This document shows, in pieces, positions 35,534-44,430 of a DNA stretch of 64,000 nucleotides. Within the stretch, counting starts at the first letter, position 1, and each line of letters opens with the position of its first letter. Source of the stretch: Chryseobacterium sp. G0162. GTDB taxonomy: Bacteria > Bacteroidota > Bacteroidia > Flavobacteriales > Weeksellaceae. The notes beneath the pieces are model-generated. The model did no database searches and was not told the origin of the DNA. It was given only the letters and a program-made list of their open reading frames with translations. A program made the position numbers and the translations under genes. The stretch spans positions 3,768,001-3,832,000 of the forward strand of contig NZ_CP033922.1 in assembly GCF_003815715.1 (NCBI RefSeq), in the 5' to 3' direction.

Positions 35534-36463
35534 TTACTCTCGTACAATCATCCTATTATTCTGATAGCTCTTAGGCGTTACTCCTTCCAGTTGCTTAAAA
35601 ACTCTGGTAAAATAATTAGTATCTGAAAACCCGGTCTGGTAGGCTGTTTCTTTAATGCTGTTTTGGGTAGCCAGTAATTCCTTGGCCTTACTGATTCTTT
35701 CCTGTAGAATAAAATCATTCGGGGAAGTTCCGAGCTCATCTTTGAACATTTTAAAGAAATTCGATTTACTCACATAAGCAAGTTTCGCAATACTCTCAAT
35801 AGAAAGTTTCTGGTGCAGATTTCTTTTAATGTAATCCACTACAAATCCAATTCTCGATTTATTCTTTACAATATTCCTTTCCACCATGCTTCTGGCCTGT
35901 GTCTGCATAAGCCGTATCAGCAGTTCTTTCAGGGCGAAGTCGGCCATGATATCCTTTTGAGTGTTATCATCCATGGCTATTCTCATAATATTGTTGGTGG
36001 CAGATGCCAATGCCTTATTGTTAAAAAGAAAATACTCATCCAGTTGAATGTTCCATTGTGAGACCTCATCTACCTTGGGAAGATGATAGTTTAAGTAATT
36101 AAGAGAATCTTCAATAAAATCTGGATTCAAACTTAAAGAGATGCATTGTGTAGGAGTGTCATCGGCTTCAGGAAAATCAATAACCATAGTTTCACCGGGA
36201 GCAACTAAAATACTTTCTCCAGGGAAATAATCAAAGTAATTGGTTTTGTTATCCAGCTTCATATGTTTTTTACCTCTCAGCATTGCGGTAAAGGCAATGT
36301 TTTCAAAATGAAGCTTTACTCCGAAAGCAGTTTTATGCGTCTCGTAGATACTGAATTCACAGTTGTTTAGATTGAATTTTGTCTGGTTTTCAACAAGACT
36401 CAATAGCTGGTTTTCCTTGTGTAATTCAGGAGTATTTAATAAAATCTTACTATTGTTATTCAT
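35534..36463 (-). CDS. AraC-family regulator divergent from aldehyde dehydrogenase
   Basis: About 309 residues (MNNNSKILLNTPELHKEN; an in-frame start six codons upstream is possible). An N-terminal cupin-type sensing region (NYFDYFPGESILVAPGETMVIDFPEA) precedes a C-terminal double helix-turn-helix (LSIESIAKLAYVSKSNFFKMFKDELGTSPNDFI and IKETAYQTGFSDTNYFTRVFKQLEGVTPKSYQ). It is divergent from an aldehyde dehydrogenase gene with 180 bases between starts, the usual arrangement for AraC-type activators of aldehyde or alcohol oxidation operons. Confidence 0.87.
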   Translation of the reverse strand: MNNNSKILLNTPELHKENQLLSLVENQTKFNLNNCEFSIYETHKTAFGVKLHFENIAFTAMLRGKKHMKLDNKTNYFDYFPGESILVAPGETMVIDFPEADDTPTQCISLSLNPDFIEDSLNYLNYHLPKVDEVSQWNIQLDEYFLFNNKALASATNNIMRIAMDDNTQKDIMADFALKELLIRLMQTQARSMVERNIVKNKSRIGFVVDYIKRNLHQKLSIESIAKLAYVSKSNFFKMFKDELGTSPNDFILQERISKAKELLATQNSIKETAYQTGFSDTNYFTRVFKQLEGVTPKSYQNNRMIVRE

Positions 36464-36643
36464 TTCTAAATTTTTTGACAAAGGCAGTAACTCAAATATA
36501 ATGAATTTGATTCAACGTTGCTGTTAAGAAAATAATAAAATTGAGTTCTGTACTATTTTGCACTTTTTTTATACGATTGTGCTATAGGTTTTTCATGCAT
36601 CCGTGTAATTTGGCGGTATTGAAAAATTAAAATAAATACTGAT

Positions 36644-38173
36644 ATGAGCACTCTTACAGAAACAAGATCAACGACTCTTTTAGAGCGTCCCGAGTTCAAA
36701 AGCAGATACGATAATTATATTGACGGGAAATTCACACCACCTGTTAAAGGACAATATTTTGATGTGGTGTCACCCGTTGATGGTAAGAATTTTACCCAGG
36801 TAGCCCACTCCTCAAAAGAAGACCTGGAGCTAGCGGTAGATGCAGCAGACAAAGCATTCCAGACTTGGAAGAATACATCATCCACAGAAAGAAGTATTAT
36901 TCTTAATAAAATTGCAGACAGGATAGAGCAGAATTTAGAATACCTTGCCACAGTAGAAACCATAGACAACGGTAAAGCAGTACGAGAGACACTGGCTGCT
37001 GATCTTCCGCTAGCTATCGATCATTTCAGGTATTTTGCATCCGTCATTCGCGCAGAAGAAGGGTCTCACAATGAATTGGACAAGGATACTGTATCTTTGA
37101 TTGTTCATGAGCCTCTGGGAGTCATTGCTCAGATTATTCCATGGAACTTCCCGATCCTTATGGCAACATGGAAGCTGGCTCCTGCATTGGCTGCTGGAAA
37201 CTGTGTGGTCTTAAAGCCTGCAGAAAGCACTCCTGTTTCTATTATGATCTTAATGGAGCTGATAGGAGATCTCTTACCCGCTGGAGTTATCAATATTGTT
37301 AATGGCTTCGGTGCAGAGCTTGGAAGAGCATTGGTAACAAATCCTAAAGTTGCCAAAGCGGCTTTCACAGGATCTACAGCTACAGGACGTTTGGTAATGC
37401 AGTATGCAACAGAAAACATTATTCCTGTGACGCTTGAGTTGGGAGGAAAATCACCTAATGTATTCTTCAACTCCGTGATGGATGCTGATGATGAATTCTT
37501 AGATAAAGCTATTGAAGGTGCCGTTCTTTTTGCCCTTAATCAGGGTGAAATCTGTACATGCCCGTCAAGACTTTTGGTTCAGGAAGGAATAGCAGATGCT
37601 TTCATCGAAAGAGTAATTGAAAGAGTAAAAGCGATCAAAGTAGGTAACCCTCTGGATAAAACTGTAATGATGGGAGCTCAGGCTTCCAAAATTCAAAAAG
37701 AAAAAATCCTTTCCTATATCCAGCTGGGGGTAGATGAAGGAGCTGAAGTACTGGTAGGAGGAGATATTAATCACCTTGGGGAAGACTTGGAAGAAGGATT
37801 CTATATTCAGCCTACAATCTTCAAAGGGAACAACAAGATGAGAATTTTCCAGGAAGAGATTTTCGGTCCTGTATTGGCCTTTACTACCTTTAAGGATGAA
37901 GAAGAAGCGGTGAAAATTGCCAACGATACCATCTATGGATTAGGAGCAGGGGTGTGGACGAGAGATGCACACCAGTTGTATAATATTCCACGTCAGATTG
38001 AGGCAGGAAGAGTCTGGGTAAATCAATACCACTCATATCCGGCAGGAGCTCCTTTTGGAGGTTATAAGCAATCCGGAATTGGAAGGGAGAATCATAAAAT
38101 GATGCTTGACCATTACCGTCAGACCAAAAATATGCTGATCTCCTATAACAAAAATAAGTTAGGTTTCTTTTAA
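36644..38173 (+). CDS. NAD(P)-dependent aldehyde dehydrogenase, acetaldehyde dehydrogenase type
   Basis: 509 residues, the usual size for the AldA/ExaC/AcoD group. It oxidises acetaldehyde or similar short aldehydes to acids. Catalytic Cys304 lies in [11 protein letters not shown], the general-base Glu in [14 protein letters not shown], and the cofactor site in [23 protein letters not shown]. Divergent from an AraC gene and followed by a DUF779 gene; this ADH-DUF779 pairing is a recurrent genome neighbourhood that supports the acetaldehyde-type assignment. Confidence 0.93.
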   Translation: MSTLTETRSTTLLERPEFKSRYDNYIDGKFTPPVKGQYFDVVSPVDGKNFTQVAHSSKEDLELAVDAADKAFQTWKNTSSTERSIILNKIADRIEQNLEYLATVETIDNGKAVRETLAADLPLAIDHFRYFASVIRAEEGSHNELDKDTVSLIVHEPLGVIAQIIPWNFPILMATWKLAPALAAGNCVVLKPAESTPVSIMILMELIGDLLPAGVINIVNGFGAELGRALVTNPKVAKAAFTGSTATGRLVMQYATENIIPVTLELGGKSPNVFFNSVMDADDEFLDKAIEGAVLFALNQGEICTCPSRLLVQEGIADAFIERVIERVKAIKVGNPLDKTVMMGAQASKIQKEKILSYIQLGVDEGAEVLVGGDINHLGEDLEEGFYIQPTIFKGNNKMRIFQEEIFGPVLAFTTFKDEEEAVKIANDTIYGLGAGVWTRDAHQLYNIPRQIEAGRVWVNQYHSYPAGAPFGGYKQSGIGRENHKMMLDHYRQTKNMLISYNKNKLGFF

Positions 38174-38182
38174 TATTATGTA

Positions 38183-38310
38183 GGACGTGCCCGATTGCCT
38201 TGGCTTTTCCCGAGGCAAACGGTCGGGCTATGCAGGGCTTCACTTCGTTTCGGTACTTCATTACATTGCGCACCGGCTCGTTCCTCGCCGCCCTTACTAT
38301 CCCTCACGCA
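38183..38310. repeat. GC-rich intergenic element between aldehyde dehydrogenase and DUF779
   Basis: About 128 bases clearly richer in G+C than the rest of the window. It starts with an imperfect inverted repeat (CCCGA/TCGGG enclosing TTGCCT/AGGCAA, 38189-38227) and ends CCCTCACGCA. The composition break and hairpin suggest an inserted interspersed repeat. No reading frame in it is convincing. Confidence 0.5.
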
Positions 38311-38431
38311 ATAAGAAACATTTCTGATATCTCAGATGACTACAATAAAATGGGGAAACCCAAATTTGCTAAAATATGATGAGGCTCAATGACAGAATCA
38401 CAGGCTCAATTTAAACATGATGAATGAGCAG

Positions 38432-38461
38432 GTCCGGCAAATTATATTTGCCGGACTTTTT
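38432..38461 (+). terminator. Intrinsic terminator between aldehyde dehydrogenase and DUF779 genes
   Basis: GTCCGGCAAAT (38432-38442) pairs with ATTTGCCGGAC (38446-38456) around a 3-base loop, followed by five T. It separates the two genes that are functionally linked. Confidence 0.9.
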
Positions 38462-38494
38462 ATAAAGAATAACAGTAATTTTAAATAAACAATA

Positions 38495-38878
38495 ATGGAA
38501 ACGCGAATATCAAGACTTTCTGCAACAGAAAAAGCACTTGAAGTCATCCGTGAACTTGAAGAAAAATATGGTCCTTTGATGTTTTACCAGGCAGGAGGCT
38601 GCTGTGAAGGTACCCAGCCGCAATGTTTCGAAAAAGGAGGTTTTTTCCCAAGAATGAATGATGCCATGATCGGAACCATTAATGGACATGAATTCTGGAT
38701 AGACCGTGATCTTTTTGAATACTGGAAATACTCCCATTTTACGTTGGATGTGACTGACGGTTTCGGACCGGGAGGTTTCTCATTAGAAACTCCTTTAGGA
38801 AAGACATTCAAAGTGCAATACAGACTTTTTACTCCGGAAGAGTATAAAAACCTGGAACCGGTACAACGCAGCGAATAA
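38495..38878 (+). CDS. DUF779 domain protein
   Basis: 127 residues of the DUF779 family (PF05610), found next to acetaldehyde dehydrogenase genes in many bacteria. Conserved Cys residues lie in QAGGCCEGTQPQCFEKGGFF, with WIDRDLFEYWKYSHFTLDV and GPGGFSLETPLGKTF further on. Molecular function unknown; the cysteine cluster could bind metal. Probably regulated with the dehydrogenase, though a terminator and a GC-rich element lie between them. Confidence 0.88.
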   Translation: METRISRLSATEKALEVIRELEEKYGPLMFYQAGGCCEGTQPQCFEKGGFFPRMNDAMIGTINGHEFWIDRDLFEYWKYSHFTLDVTDGFGPGGFSLETPLGKTFKVQYRLFTPEEYKNLEPVQRSE

Positions 38879-38968
38879 GCTCTAAAGCTTGGTGCTATAT
38901 AGCATCATTTCACGTTGTTGTCATTCTGACAAAGGAAATCTCATGCATAGCCAGATGTATGTCAATTA

Positions 38969-40168
38969 TCAATCCTTCACGAACCGGTTGACAAACATGG
39001 CGGCGACAATATCTCCCACAGAATTCAAAACAGTAGCTAAAGGATCTACCAGGGTACCGATAATCATCACTGCTGGAATAGCTTCCTGAGGCAATTTATA
39101 CACTGAGATCATCAGCATTTCTCCAATATATCCACCATTAGGAATTCCACCAGCCACAATACTTACAAAAACAGTGATGCCCAAGGCTAAGAGTAAGTTG
39201 GCAGGGTCAAAGAAATCTTTTCCAATAATTAAAAAAGCTACATAAATTTTGATAATCGATGACATAGAAGATCCATTTTTATGCAGCGTTGTCCCAATTG
39301 GGATCACTAGATTGGCAATAGAATTCGGAATTCCGATCTTAGATGCAGCCTGTAAATTCGAGGGCATAGTGGCAAAACTGCTGCAGGTACTTATTGCAGT
39401 AAGAGTTGGGTAAATAGCATTAGTCCAAAAACTTTTCACTCCTTTCTGTCCGCTCGCCATAAACGCATAAATGGAAAAGAAAACAAGAAAATAAATAATT
39501 CCTGCAACATAATATAACCCTAAAGGTTTAGCATAAAATCCAAAAAGCTGTGGACCTAATGTAGCAACCTGATAGGCAAAATAAGCTCCCAACCCAATAG
39601 GTGCCAATTTCATCACCAATAAAAGAAGTTCCTTCATCACTTCATATCCTGATGCTATAAAAACTCTGAAAGGTTTTCCTGCTTCTCCCGTTTTTCTGGC
39701 TGCAAAACCTGTCATGAAAGCAAAAATAAGGAGTGCCAGCATATTTTGTCTTGAAAACAAGGCAGTGAATTCTCCCACGGTAAAGAAACTTACAATTCTA
39801 TTTCCCCAATTGTCCTCATTTGCCGCTTCTGTAATCATTTCAGAACTTCCCGAAACTCCGGAAACCGGAAACAGATAGACGGCACAGATGGTAAATATAG
39901 CAGCAGTAAGAATAAAGAACAGAAAGGTAAGTGCCATGATAAGAATGATCTTCCCGAATTTAGATTGCTGTTCCAGAGATGCTATAGAATTAGATACAGC
40001 AAAGAAGACCAAAGGTACAACACTTACAAAGAGAAGATTCAGGAAAATGTCTCCCAACGGTTTAATGTATTCCACAAAACCCGGAGCAACGATTCCTATA
40101 ATGCTTCCGATTGTGATCCCCAGAAGTAAAAATATGATTCCGGAGTAGTTTTTCAGTACCTCTTTCAT
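38969..40168 (-). CDS. Dicarboxylate/amino acid:cation symporter (DAACS family)
   Basis: 399 residues, a GltP/DctA-type secondary transporter for C4-dicarboxylates or acidic amino acids with Na+ or H+. Signatures are the serine-rich re-entrant loop (TAISTCSSFATMPSNL), PIGTTLHKNGSSM and the C-terminal loop AGGIPNGGYIGEM with DPLATVLNSVGDIVAAMFV. About eight membrane spans plus two hairpins are expected. Monocistronic, divergent from cbpA. Confidence 0.9.
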   Translation of the reverse strand: MKEVLKNYSGIIFLLLGITIGSIIGIVAPGFVEYIKPLGDIFLNLLFVSVVPLVFFAVSNSIASLEQQSKFGKIILIMALTFLFFILTAAIFTICAVYLFPVSGVSGSSEMITEAANEDNWGNRIVSFFTVGEFTALFSRQNMLALLIFAFMTGFAARKTGEAGKPFRVFIASGYEVMKELLLLVMKLAPIGLGAYFAYQVATLGPQLFGFYAKPLGLYYVAGIIYFLVFFSIYAFMASGQKGVKSFWTNAIYPTLTAISTCSSFATMPSNLQAASKIGIPNSIANLVIPIGTTLHKNGSSMSSIIKIYVAFLIIGKDFFDPANLLLALGITVFVSIVAGGIPNGGYIGEMLMISVYKLPQEAIPAVMIIGTLVDPLATVLNSVGDIVAAMFVNRFVKD

Positions 40169-40261
40169 GTAGCGGTTTTTATCAAAGATAGGTTTATTTT
40201 TAACACTTTGTTATGCAATTTTCAGACCTAAATTTCATAAATTTGAGTAAACATCGTTTCT

Positions 40262-41173
40262 ATGGCTTATATAGATTACTATAAAATTTTAGGCGTAGAT
40301 AAAAGCGCAACCCAGGATGATATTAAAAAGGCGTACCGGAAATTAGCCAGAAAGCTGCATCCGGACCTTAATCCTGATGATAAAGAATCAGAAAGAAAAT
40401 TCAAAGAGCTGAATGAAGCCAATGAAGTTCTCAGCAATCCGGAAAATCGTGCAAAATACGATAAGTATGGAGAAAACTGGAAACATGGGGAAGAGTATGA
40501 AAAAGCTCAGCAACAACAAAGGCAGTACCAGCAGCAGAACTACGGTGGTGGTTATTCCGGTGCAGACTTTGGTGAAGGTGAAGACTTTTCAGACTTCTTC
40601 CAAAATATGTTTGGCGGTTCTTCAGGAGGCTTTGGTAAAAGTTCAAGAGGAAGAGCTTCGGGAAAGTTCAAAGGACAAGATGTACAGGCAGAATTAACCC
40701 TGAATTTGAGAGATGCTGCTGTAACTCATCCGCAAACTTTTGAAATCAATGGTAAAAAAGTAAGAATTACGATTCCTGCCGGAGTCTATGATGGGCAGAA
40801 AATTAAATTAAAAGGACATGGAAATCCTGGAGTGAATGGAGGTCCCAACGGTGATCTTTATATCACATTCAATATTCCTGTAGATCATGATTTTGAAAGA
40901 GTAGGTGATGATCTTAAAACAAAAGTTGCTATTGATTTGTATACCGCAGTTTTAGGCGGAGACGTAAAAGTAAATACACTGGATGGAAGTGTTAATCTTA
41001 AAGTAAAACCGGAAACCCAAAGCGGAATGACTGTAAGACTGAAAGGTAAAGGTTTTCCTGTCTATAAGAAAGATGGGGAACATGGCGATCTTTTTGTAAC
41101 CTACGAAGTGAAAATGCCTGTTAACCTTACCGATAAGCAGAGAGAGCTTTTTGAACAACTTAAAAATTCCTAG
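40262..41173 (+). CDS. cbpA: DnaJ-class co-chaperone CbpA
   Basis: 303 residues. J-domain at 1-70 with the HPD motif at His33-Asp35 ([12 protein letters not shown]), a Gln/Gly-rich linker (about 82-135), then two DnaJ C-terminal beta domains; there is no zinc-finger, which separates CbpA from DnaJ. It stimulates DnaK. A -7 box TAAATTTG lies at 40238-40245. The adjacent cbpM gene, 3 bases downstream, confirms identity. Confidence 0.93.
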   Translation: MAYIDYYKILGVDKSATQDDIKKAYRKLARKLHPDLNPDDKESERKFKELNEANEVLSNPENRAKYDKYGENWKHGEEYEKAQQQQRQYQQQNYGGGYSGADFGEGEDFSDFFQNMFGGSSGGFGKSSRGRASGKFKGQDVQAELTLNLRDAAVTHPQTFEINGKKVRITIPAGVYDGQKIKLKGHGNPGVNGGPNGDLYITFNIPVDHDFERVGDDLKTKVAIDLYTAVLGGDVKVNTLDGSVNLKVKPETQSGMTVRLKGKGFPVYKKDGEHGDLFVTYEVKMPVNLTDKQRELFEQLKNS

Positions 41174-41176
41174 GCT

Positions 41177-41479
41177 ATGAGTGAAAGAATATCACGGGAA
41201 GAACTCGTAAGAATATACAATATAGAAATCACCTTTTTTGATGAACTTGTAGATTATGGTCTGCTGAATATACACATTGAAAATGAAGTTCATTACCTCA
41301 TGTATGAAGACCTGCCGGATCTGGAAAAATTTGCCAACTGGCATTATGACCTTGAAATTAATCTTCCAGGTCTGGAAGTTATTCATAATATGTTGAAAAA
41401 ACTGGATGCTTTAAAACGAAGAAACAGAGAGCTGATGAACAAACTTTCGGCTATCAGTGACCAATATGAAGATATTTAG
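41177..41479 (+). CDS. cbpM: Chaperone modulator CbpM
   Basis: 100 residues with the MerR-like fold of CbpM (ISREELVRIYNIEITFFDELVDYGLL, then a helical C-terminus). CbpM binds the CbpA J-domain and inhibits it. It starts 3 bases after cbpA, so the pair is translationally close. Confidence 0.85.
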   Translation: MSERISREELVRIYNIEITFFDELVDYGLLNIHIENEVHYLMYEDLPDLEKFANWHYDLEINLPGLEVIHNMLKKLDALKRRNRELMNKLSAISDQYEDI

Positions 41480-41512
41480 CTTAGTTTTGTAGCTTTTTAA
41501 AGCAACAATATT

Positions 41513-42040
41513 ATGAGTGAGGAAAAAGTGATTACTTTAAAACCTGAGAGAGCGATTTTTGAAGATATTTATTTTAGCGGAAATCAAGGGAGTCTGCTTT
41601 TTTCTCCTACCACAAAAAGTAAAACAATAACAACCATTGCTGCTGCTGTTATTTTACTGATTGCATTTCTTCTGAAAGATAATTTCAGCAAGGAAAGCCA
41701 AGGTATCTTGTACTTTTTTAGTTTTATCTTGTTGCTTTGTGCTGTTTACTTATCTGTAAGTGTTAATAAGGTCTCAAGATGGAAAAAGCAGGTTAATCAC
41801 TACCTGAATATTTTGGAAAAGTGTAAGATTTACGAAATAAGAATTGAACAGAATTTTTTCACAGTCAATATTGATGGTGAAAAAGAAACCAGTGAATGGA
41901 AAGACTTTGAATTTTTTGATAGCAACCATGACTTCATTTCCCTTGAAGGAAAATACAGTTATATGTTTCCCAGAAAATCAATGAGTGAAAGAGACTATTC
42001 TTTACTCAAGACTATTTTAAAAGATAATATTCAACCATAA
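41513..42040 (+). CDS. YcxB-like membrane protein
   Basis: 175 residues. Two transmembrane helices at about 38-56 and 64-82, then a cytoplasmic domain with the YcxB-like pattern (YEIRIEQNFFTVNIDGEKETSEWKDFEFFDSNHDFISL, YMFPRKSMSERDYSLLKTIL). Function unknown. A -7 box TAGTTTTG at 41482-41489 sits between cbpM and this gene, so it may have its own promoter as well as operon read-through. Confidence 0.72.
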   Translation: MSEEKVITLKPERAIFEDIYFSGNQGSLLFSPTTKSKTITTIAAAVILLIAFLLKDNFSKESQGILYFFSFILLLCAVYLSVSVNKVSRWKKQVNHYLNILEKCKIYEIRIEQNFFTVNIDGEKETSEWKDFEFFDSNHDFISLEGKYSYMFPRKSMSERDYSLLKTILKDNIQP

Positions 42041-42069
42041 AAAAATCAGAGCAAAATGCTCTGATTTTT
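42041..42069. terminator. Bidirectional terminator between YcxB-like and CBS-like genes
   Basis: AAAAATCAGAGCA (42041-42053) pairs with TGCTCTGATTTTT (42057-42069), 13 bp, 3-base loop. Serves both convergent genes. Confidence 0.92.
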
Positions 42070-42096
42070 TACTTTATAATATTGTTGCCTTACTGC

Positions 42097-43080
42097 TTAT
42101 TCCAGCCAGCCCATTTCCTTCATCCACTCGTCATTGTAGATTTTTCCTACATATCTTGAACCGTGGTCATGAAGTAAAACGACAATGACATCATCTTTAG
42201 TAAACTGATCTTTCATCTGAATCAATGAGGCAATGGCACTTCCTGCAGAATATCCACAGAAAATTCCTTCTTCCTTAGCCAGTTTCCTTGCATAGATCGC
42301 TCCGTCTTTATCCGTTACTTTCTCAAAGTGATCGATAACAGACATGTCGTAGTTTTCAGGGATGATATCTTCTCCAATTCCTTCCGTGATGTACGTATAC
42401 GCGTGGTCGTAGTGTAATTCTCCGGTTTCGTGGAATTCTTTAAGGATAGAACCGTAAGTGTCAACTCCAATTATCTTAATATCCTTATTTTTTTCCTTGA
42501 AGAACGTTCCACATCCTGTAATAGTTCCTCCTGTTCCAGCTCCTGCTACAAAGTGAGTCAGTTTTCCTTCCGTCTGTTCCCAGATCTCAGGTGCTGTAGA
42601 CTCATAGTGAGCAGTTCTGTTGGATAAATTGTCATATTGGTTTACATACCAACCGTTTTCTGTTTCCTTAGCCAGTCTTTTCGATACAGAATAATAAGAG
42701 CGCGGATCTGTAGGCTTCACATCCGTAGGGCAAACAATTACTTCAGCACCTACAGCACGAAGAATATCACACTTTTCTTTAGATTGTTTGGAATTGGTAA
42801 CAAAGATACATTTGTACCCTTTGATGATGGCAGCCAATGCCAATCCCATTCCTGTATTTCCTGAAGTTCCCTCAATAATGGTTCCTCCAGGTTTTAATCT
42901 GCCGTCTTTCTCGGCATCTTCGATCATTTTAAGAGCCATTCTGTCCTTTACAGAGTTTCCAGGGTTGAATGTCTCAACTTTTGCTAAAACTAATGCTGGA
43001 AAATCTTCACCCAGTACATTGTTAAGTTTTACCAATGGTGTGTTTCCTATAGTTTCAAGGATATTTTTTGCGTATTTCAT
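42097..43080 (-). CDS. PLP-dependent cystathionine beta-synthase/cysteine synthase family enzyme
   Basis: 327 residues of the fold-type II beta family. Schiff-base Lys45 in NPGNSVKDRMA, the substrate loop EGTSGNTGMGLA, and the phosphate-binding GAGTGGTITG. The C-terminus (DHGSRYVGKIYNDEWMKEMGW) is the pattern of cystathionine beta-synthase rather than of CysK, but no CBS regulatory domains follow. It probably makes cystathionine from serine and homocysteine or cysteine from O-acetylserine. Confidence 0.88.
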   Translation of the reverse strand: MKYAKNILETIGNTPLVKLNNVLGEDFPALVLAKVETFNPGNSVKDRMALKMIEDAEKDGRLKPGGTIIEGTSGNTGMGLALAAIIKGYKCIFVTNSKQSKEKCDILRAVGAEVIVCPTDVKPTDPRSYYSVSKRLAKETENGWYVNQYDNLSNRTAHYESTAPEIWEQTEGKLTHFVAGAGTGGTITGCGTFFKEKNKDIKIIGVDTYGSILKEFHETGELHYDHAYTYITEGIGEDIIPENYDMSVIDHFEKVTDKDGAIYARKLAKEEGIFCGYSAGSAIASLIQMKDQFTKDDVIVVLLHDHGSRYVGKIYNDEWMKEMGWLE

Positions 43081-43196
43081 AAATGTTTTATATGCGGTGC
43101 AAAGATAATGCTTTTAAAATTATCTGTATGGAGATCATGAGTGATTAAAGCTCAAAACAGATGAGTAAAAGCTTAATTTTAAACCCAATAATAAGG

Positions 43197-44426
43197 TTAA
43201 TTATACTTAATGGCTTTCACCGGAGAAATCTTACTGATCAGATAACTCGGAATAATTAAGGCAAGAGCAGATATCGCCAAAATCCCTAATGAAATAGAAA
43301 TGATAGCAATAGGGTTAAGATCTACCGGTACTGTACTTACGTAGTAATTTTCCGGATTAAGCTTAATCACTCCAAAGAATTTCTGGATAAGAATTAATCC
43401 CAACCCAATAGCATTTCCATATAAAAGCCCTGGGATCATGATGATAAGGGTATAATTGATAAAAGTAGCCCTGATCTGAGCATTGCTTGCACCTAAAGTC
43501 TTAAGTAAACCGATGGAGTTGGTTCTTTCAATAATGAGGATCAGAAGGACCATAATAATATTGATAACCACTACAACCAGCATGATGATGATGATGAGCG
43601 CAATATTGGTATCAAAGATGCTTATCCAGTCAGTGATTTGTGGAAATTTTTCTGTTGCCTTTTCAGCATAGTTTTTATATCCGATCAGTTTTTCAATGTC
43701 CGGGAAATCTTTATCAATATCATTGACATTTTTCAGGAAAATATCAATTCCGCCAATTTCGTCAGGTTTCATATCCTGAATTTTTCTTGCATGATTGATT
43801 CCACCAATTACAAACTGTTCATCGATGAGCTTAATGTCTGTTCTGTAGATTCCGATAATTTTAAACTTTCGGTAAAGAGGCTTTTGATCGGCTTTTAAGA
43901 AGACGGTAACGATACTGTCATTGACTTTAAGGTGAAGATCATTGGCTATTTTTTGTGAAATAGCAACATCATTGTTGAACCCTATTTCTGTCACCTTGGG
44001 TGTAGTTCCGGCAATTAGGAATTTTTTAAACCTTAAACTGTCGAAATCCTTTCCAATTCCTTTAAATATAATTCCTGCAAAATTATGTTCATTACGCATA
44101 ATTCCGGTAACCGTTACATATTTTTGGATAATTTCCACATCCGGAAGTTCTTTGATCTTGGCAATATTCAATCCCTGATTATCTAAAACCGAAGTATTAT
44201 AGGAAGAGTTGGATCGGGTAGATCTTACTGTGATGTGTCCGCTGAAATCTGCCAGTCTCTCTTTAATAGCTTTTTTAGAACCGAATCCGGTGGCTACAGT
44301 AATTAGAGAAACAATAATTCCCAGTGCTACGGAAAGCCTGCCAATGAAGATGATAACCCTTGATAGGTTATTTTTGTTATCTTTGGAAAACGCTATTTTT
44401 CTAGAGAAATATAAAGGAAACTTCAA
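43197..44426 (-). CDS. FtsX-type ABC transporter permease (LolC/LolE-like)
   Basis: 409 residues from a TTG start (KFPLYFSRKIAFSKDNKNN). The topology is one N-terminal helix at about 25-50, a large periplasmic domain (about 50-270) and three C-terminal helices, as in LolC/E lipoprotein-release permeases; the N-terminal LolCE motif (SRKIAF, SRVIIFIGRLSVALGIIVSL) is clear. The ATPase is not nearby. An ATG at 44495 is in frame but would make the gene overlap the 5' end of the divergent gene by 65 bases. A minus-strand -7 box TAATTTTG at 44445-44452 fits the TTG start. Confidence 0.83.
   Translation of the reverse strand: MKFPLYFSRKIAFSKDNKNNLSRVIIFIGRLSVALGIIVSLITVATGFGSKKAIKERLADFSGHITVRSTRSNSSYNTSVLDNQGLNIAKIKELPDVEIIQKYVTVTGIMRNEHNFAGIIFKGIGKDFDSLRFKKFLIAGTTPKVTEIGFNNDVAISQKIANDLHLKVNDSIVTVFLKADQKPLYRKFKIIGIYRTDIKLIDEQFVIGGINHARKIQDMKPDEIGGIDIFLKNVNDIDKDFPDIEKLIGYKNYAEKATEKFPQITDWISIFDTNIALIIIIMLVVVVINIIMVLLILIIERTNSIGLLKTLGASNAQIRATFINYTLIIMIPGLLYGNAIGLGLILIQKFFGVIKLNPENYYVSTVPVDLNPIAIISISLGILAISALALIIPSYLISKISPVKAIKYN
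44378..44385 (+). promoter_or_regulatory. -7 box of the DUF1343 gene inside the divergent permease gene
   Basis: TATCTTTG matches TAnnTTTG and lies 46 bases before the ATG at 44431, within the first codons of the permease gene on the other strand. A TTG at 44360-44362 gives a slightly short 15-base spacer. Confidence 0.5.
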
Positions 44427-44430
44427 GCTT

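Noticed and set aside
37890..38273. 127-residue minus-strand frame across the end of aldehyde dehydrogenase and the GC-rich element
   Set aside because: Overlaps a real gene and a repeat-like element; no family pattern or promoter.
44209..44430. N-terminal extension of the NamZ-like gene
   Set aside because: Lies antisense to the permease; the signal peptide starts at 44431.
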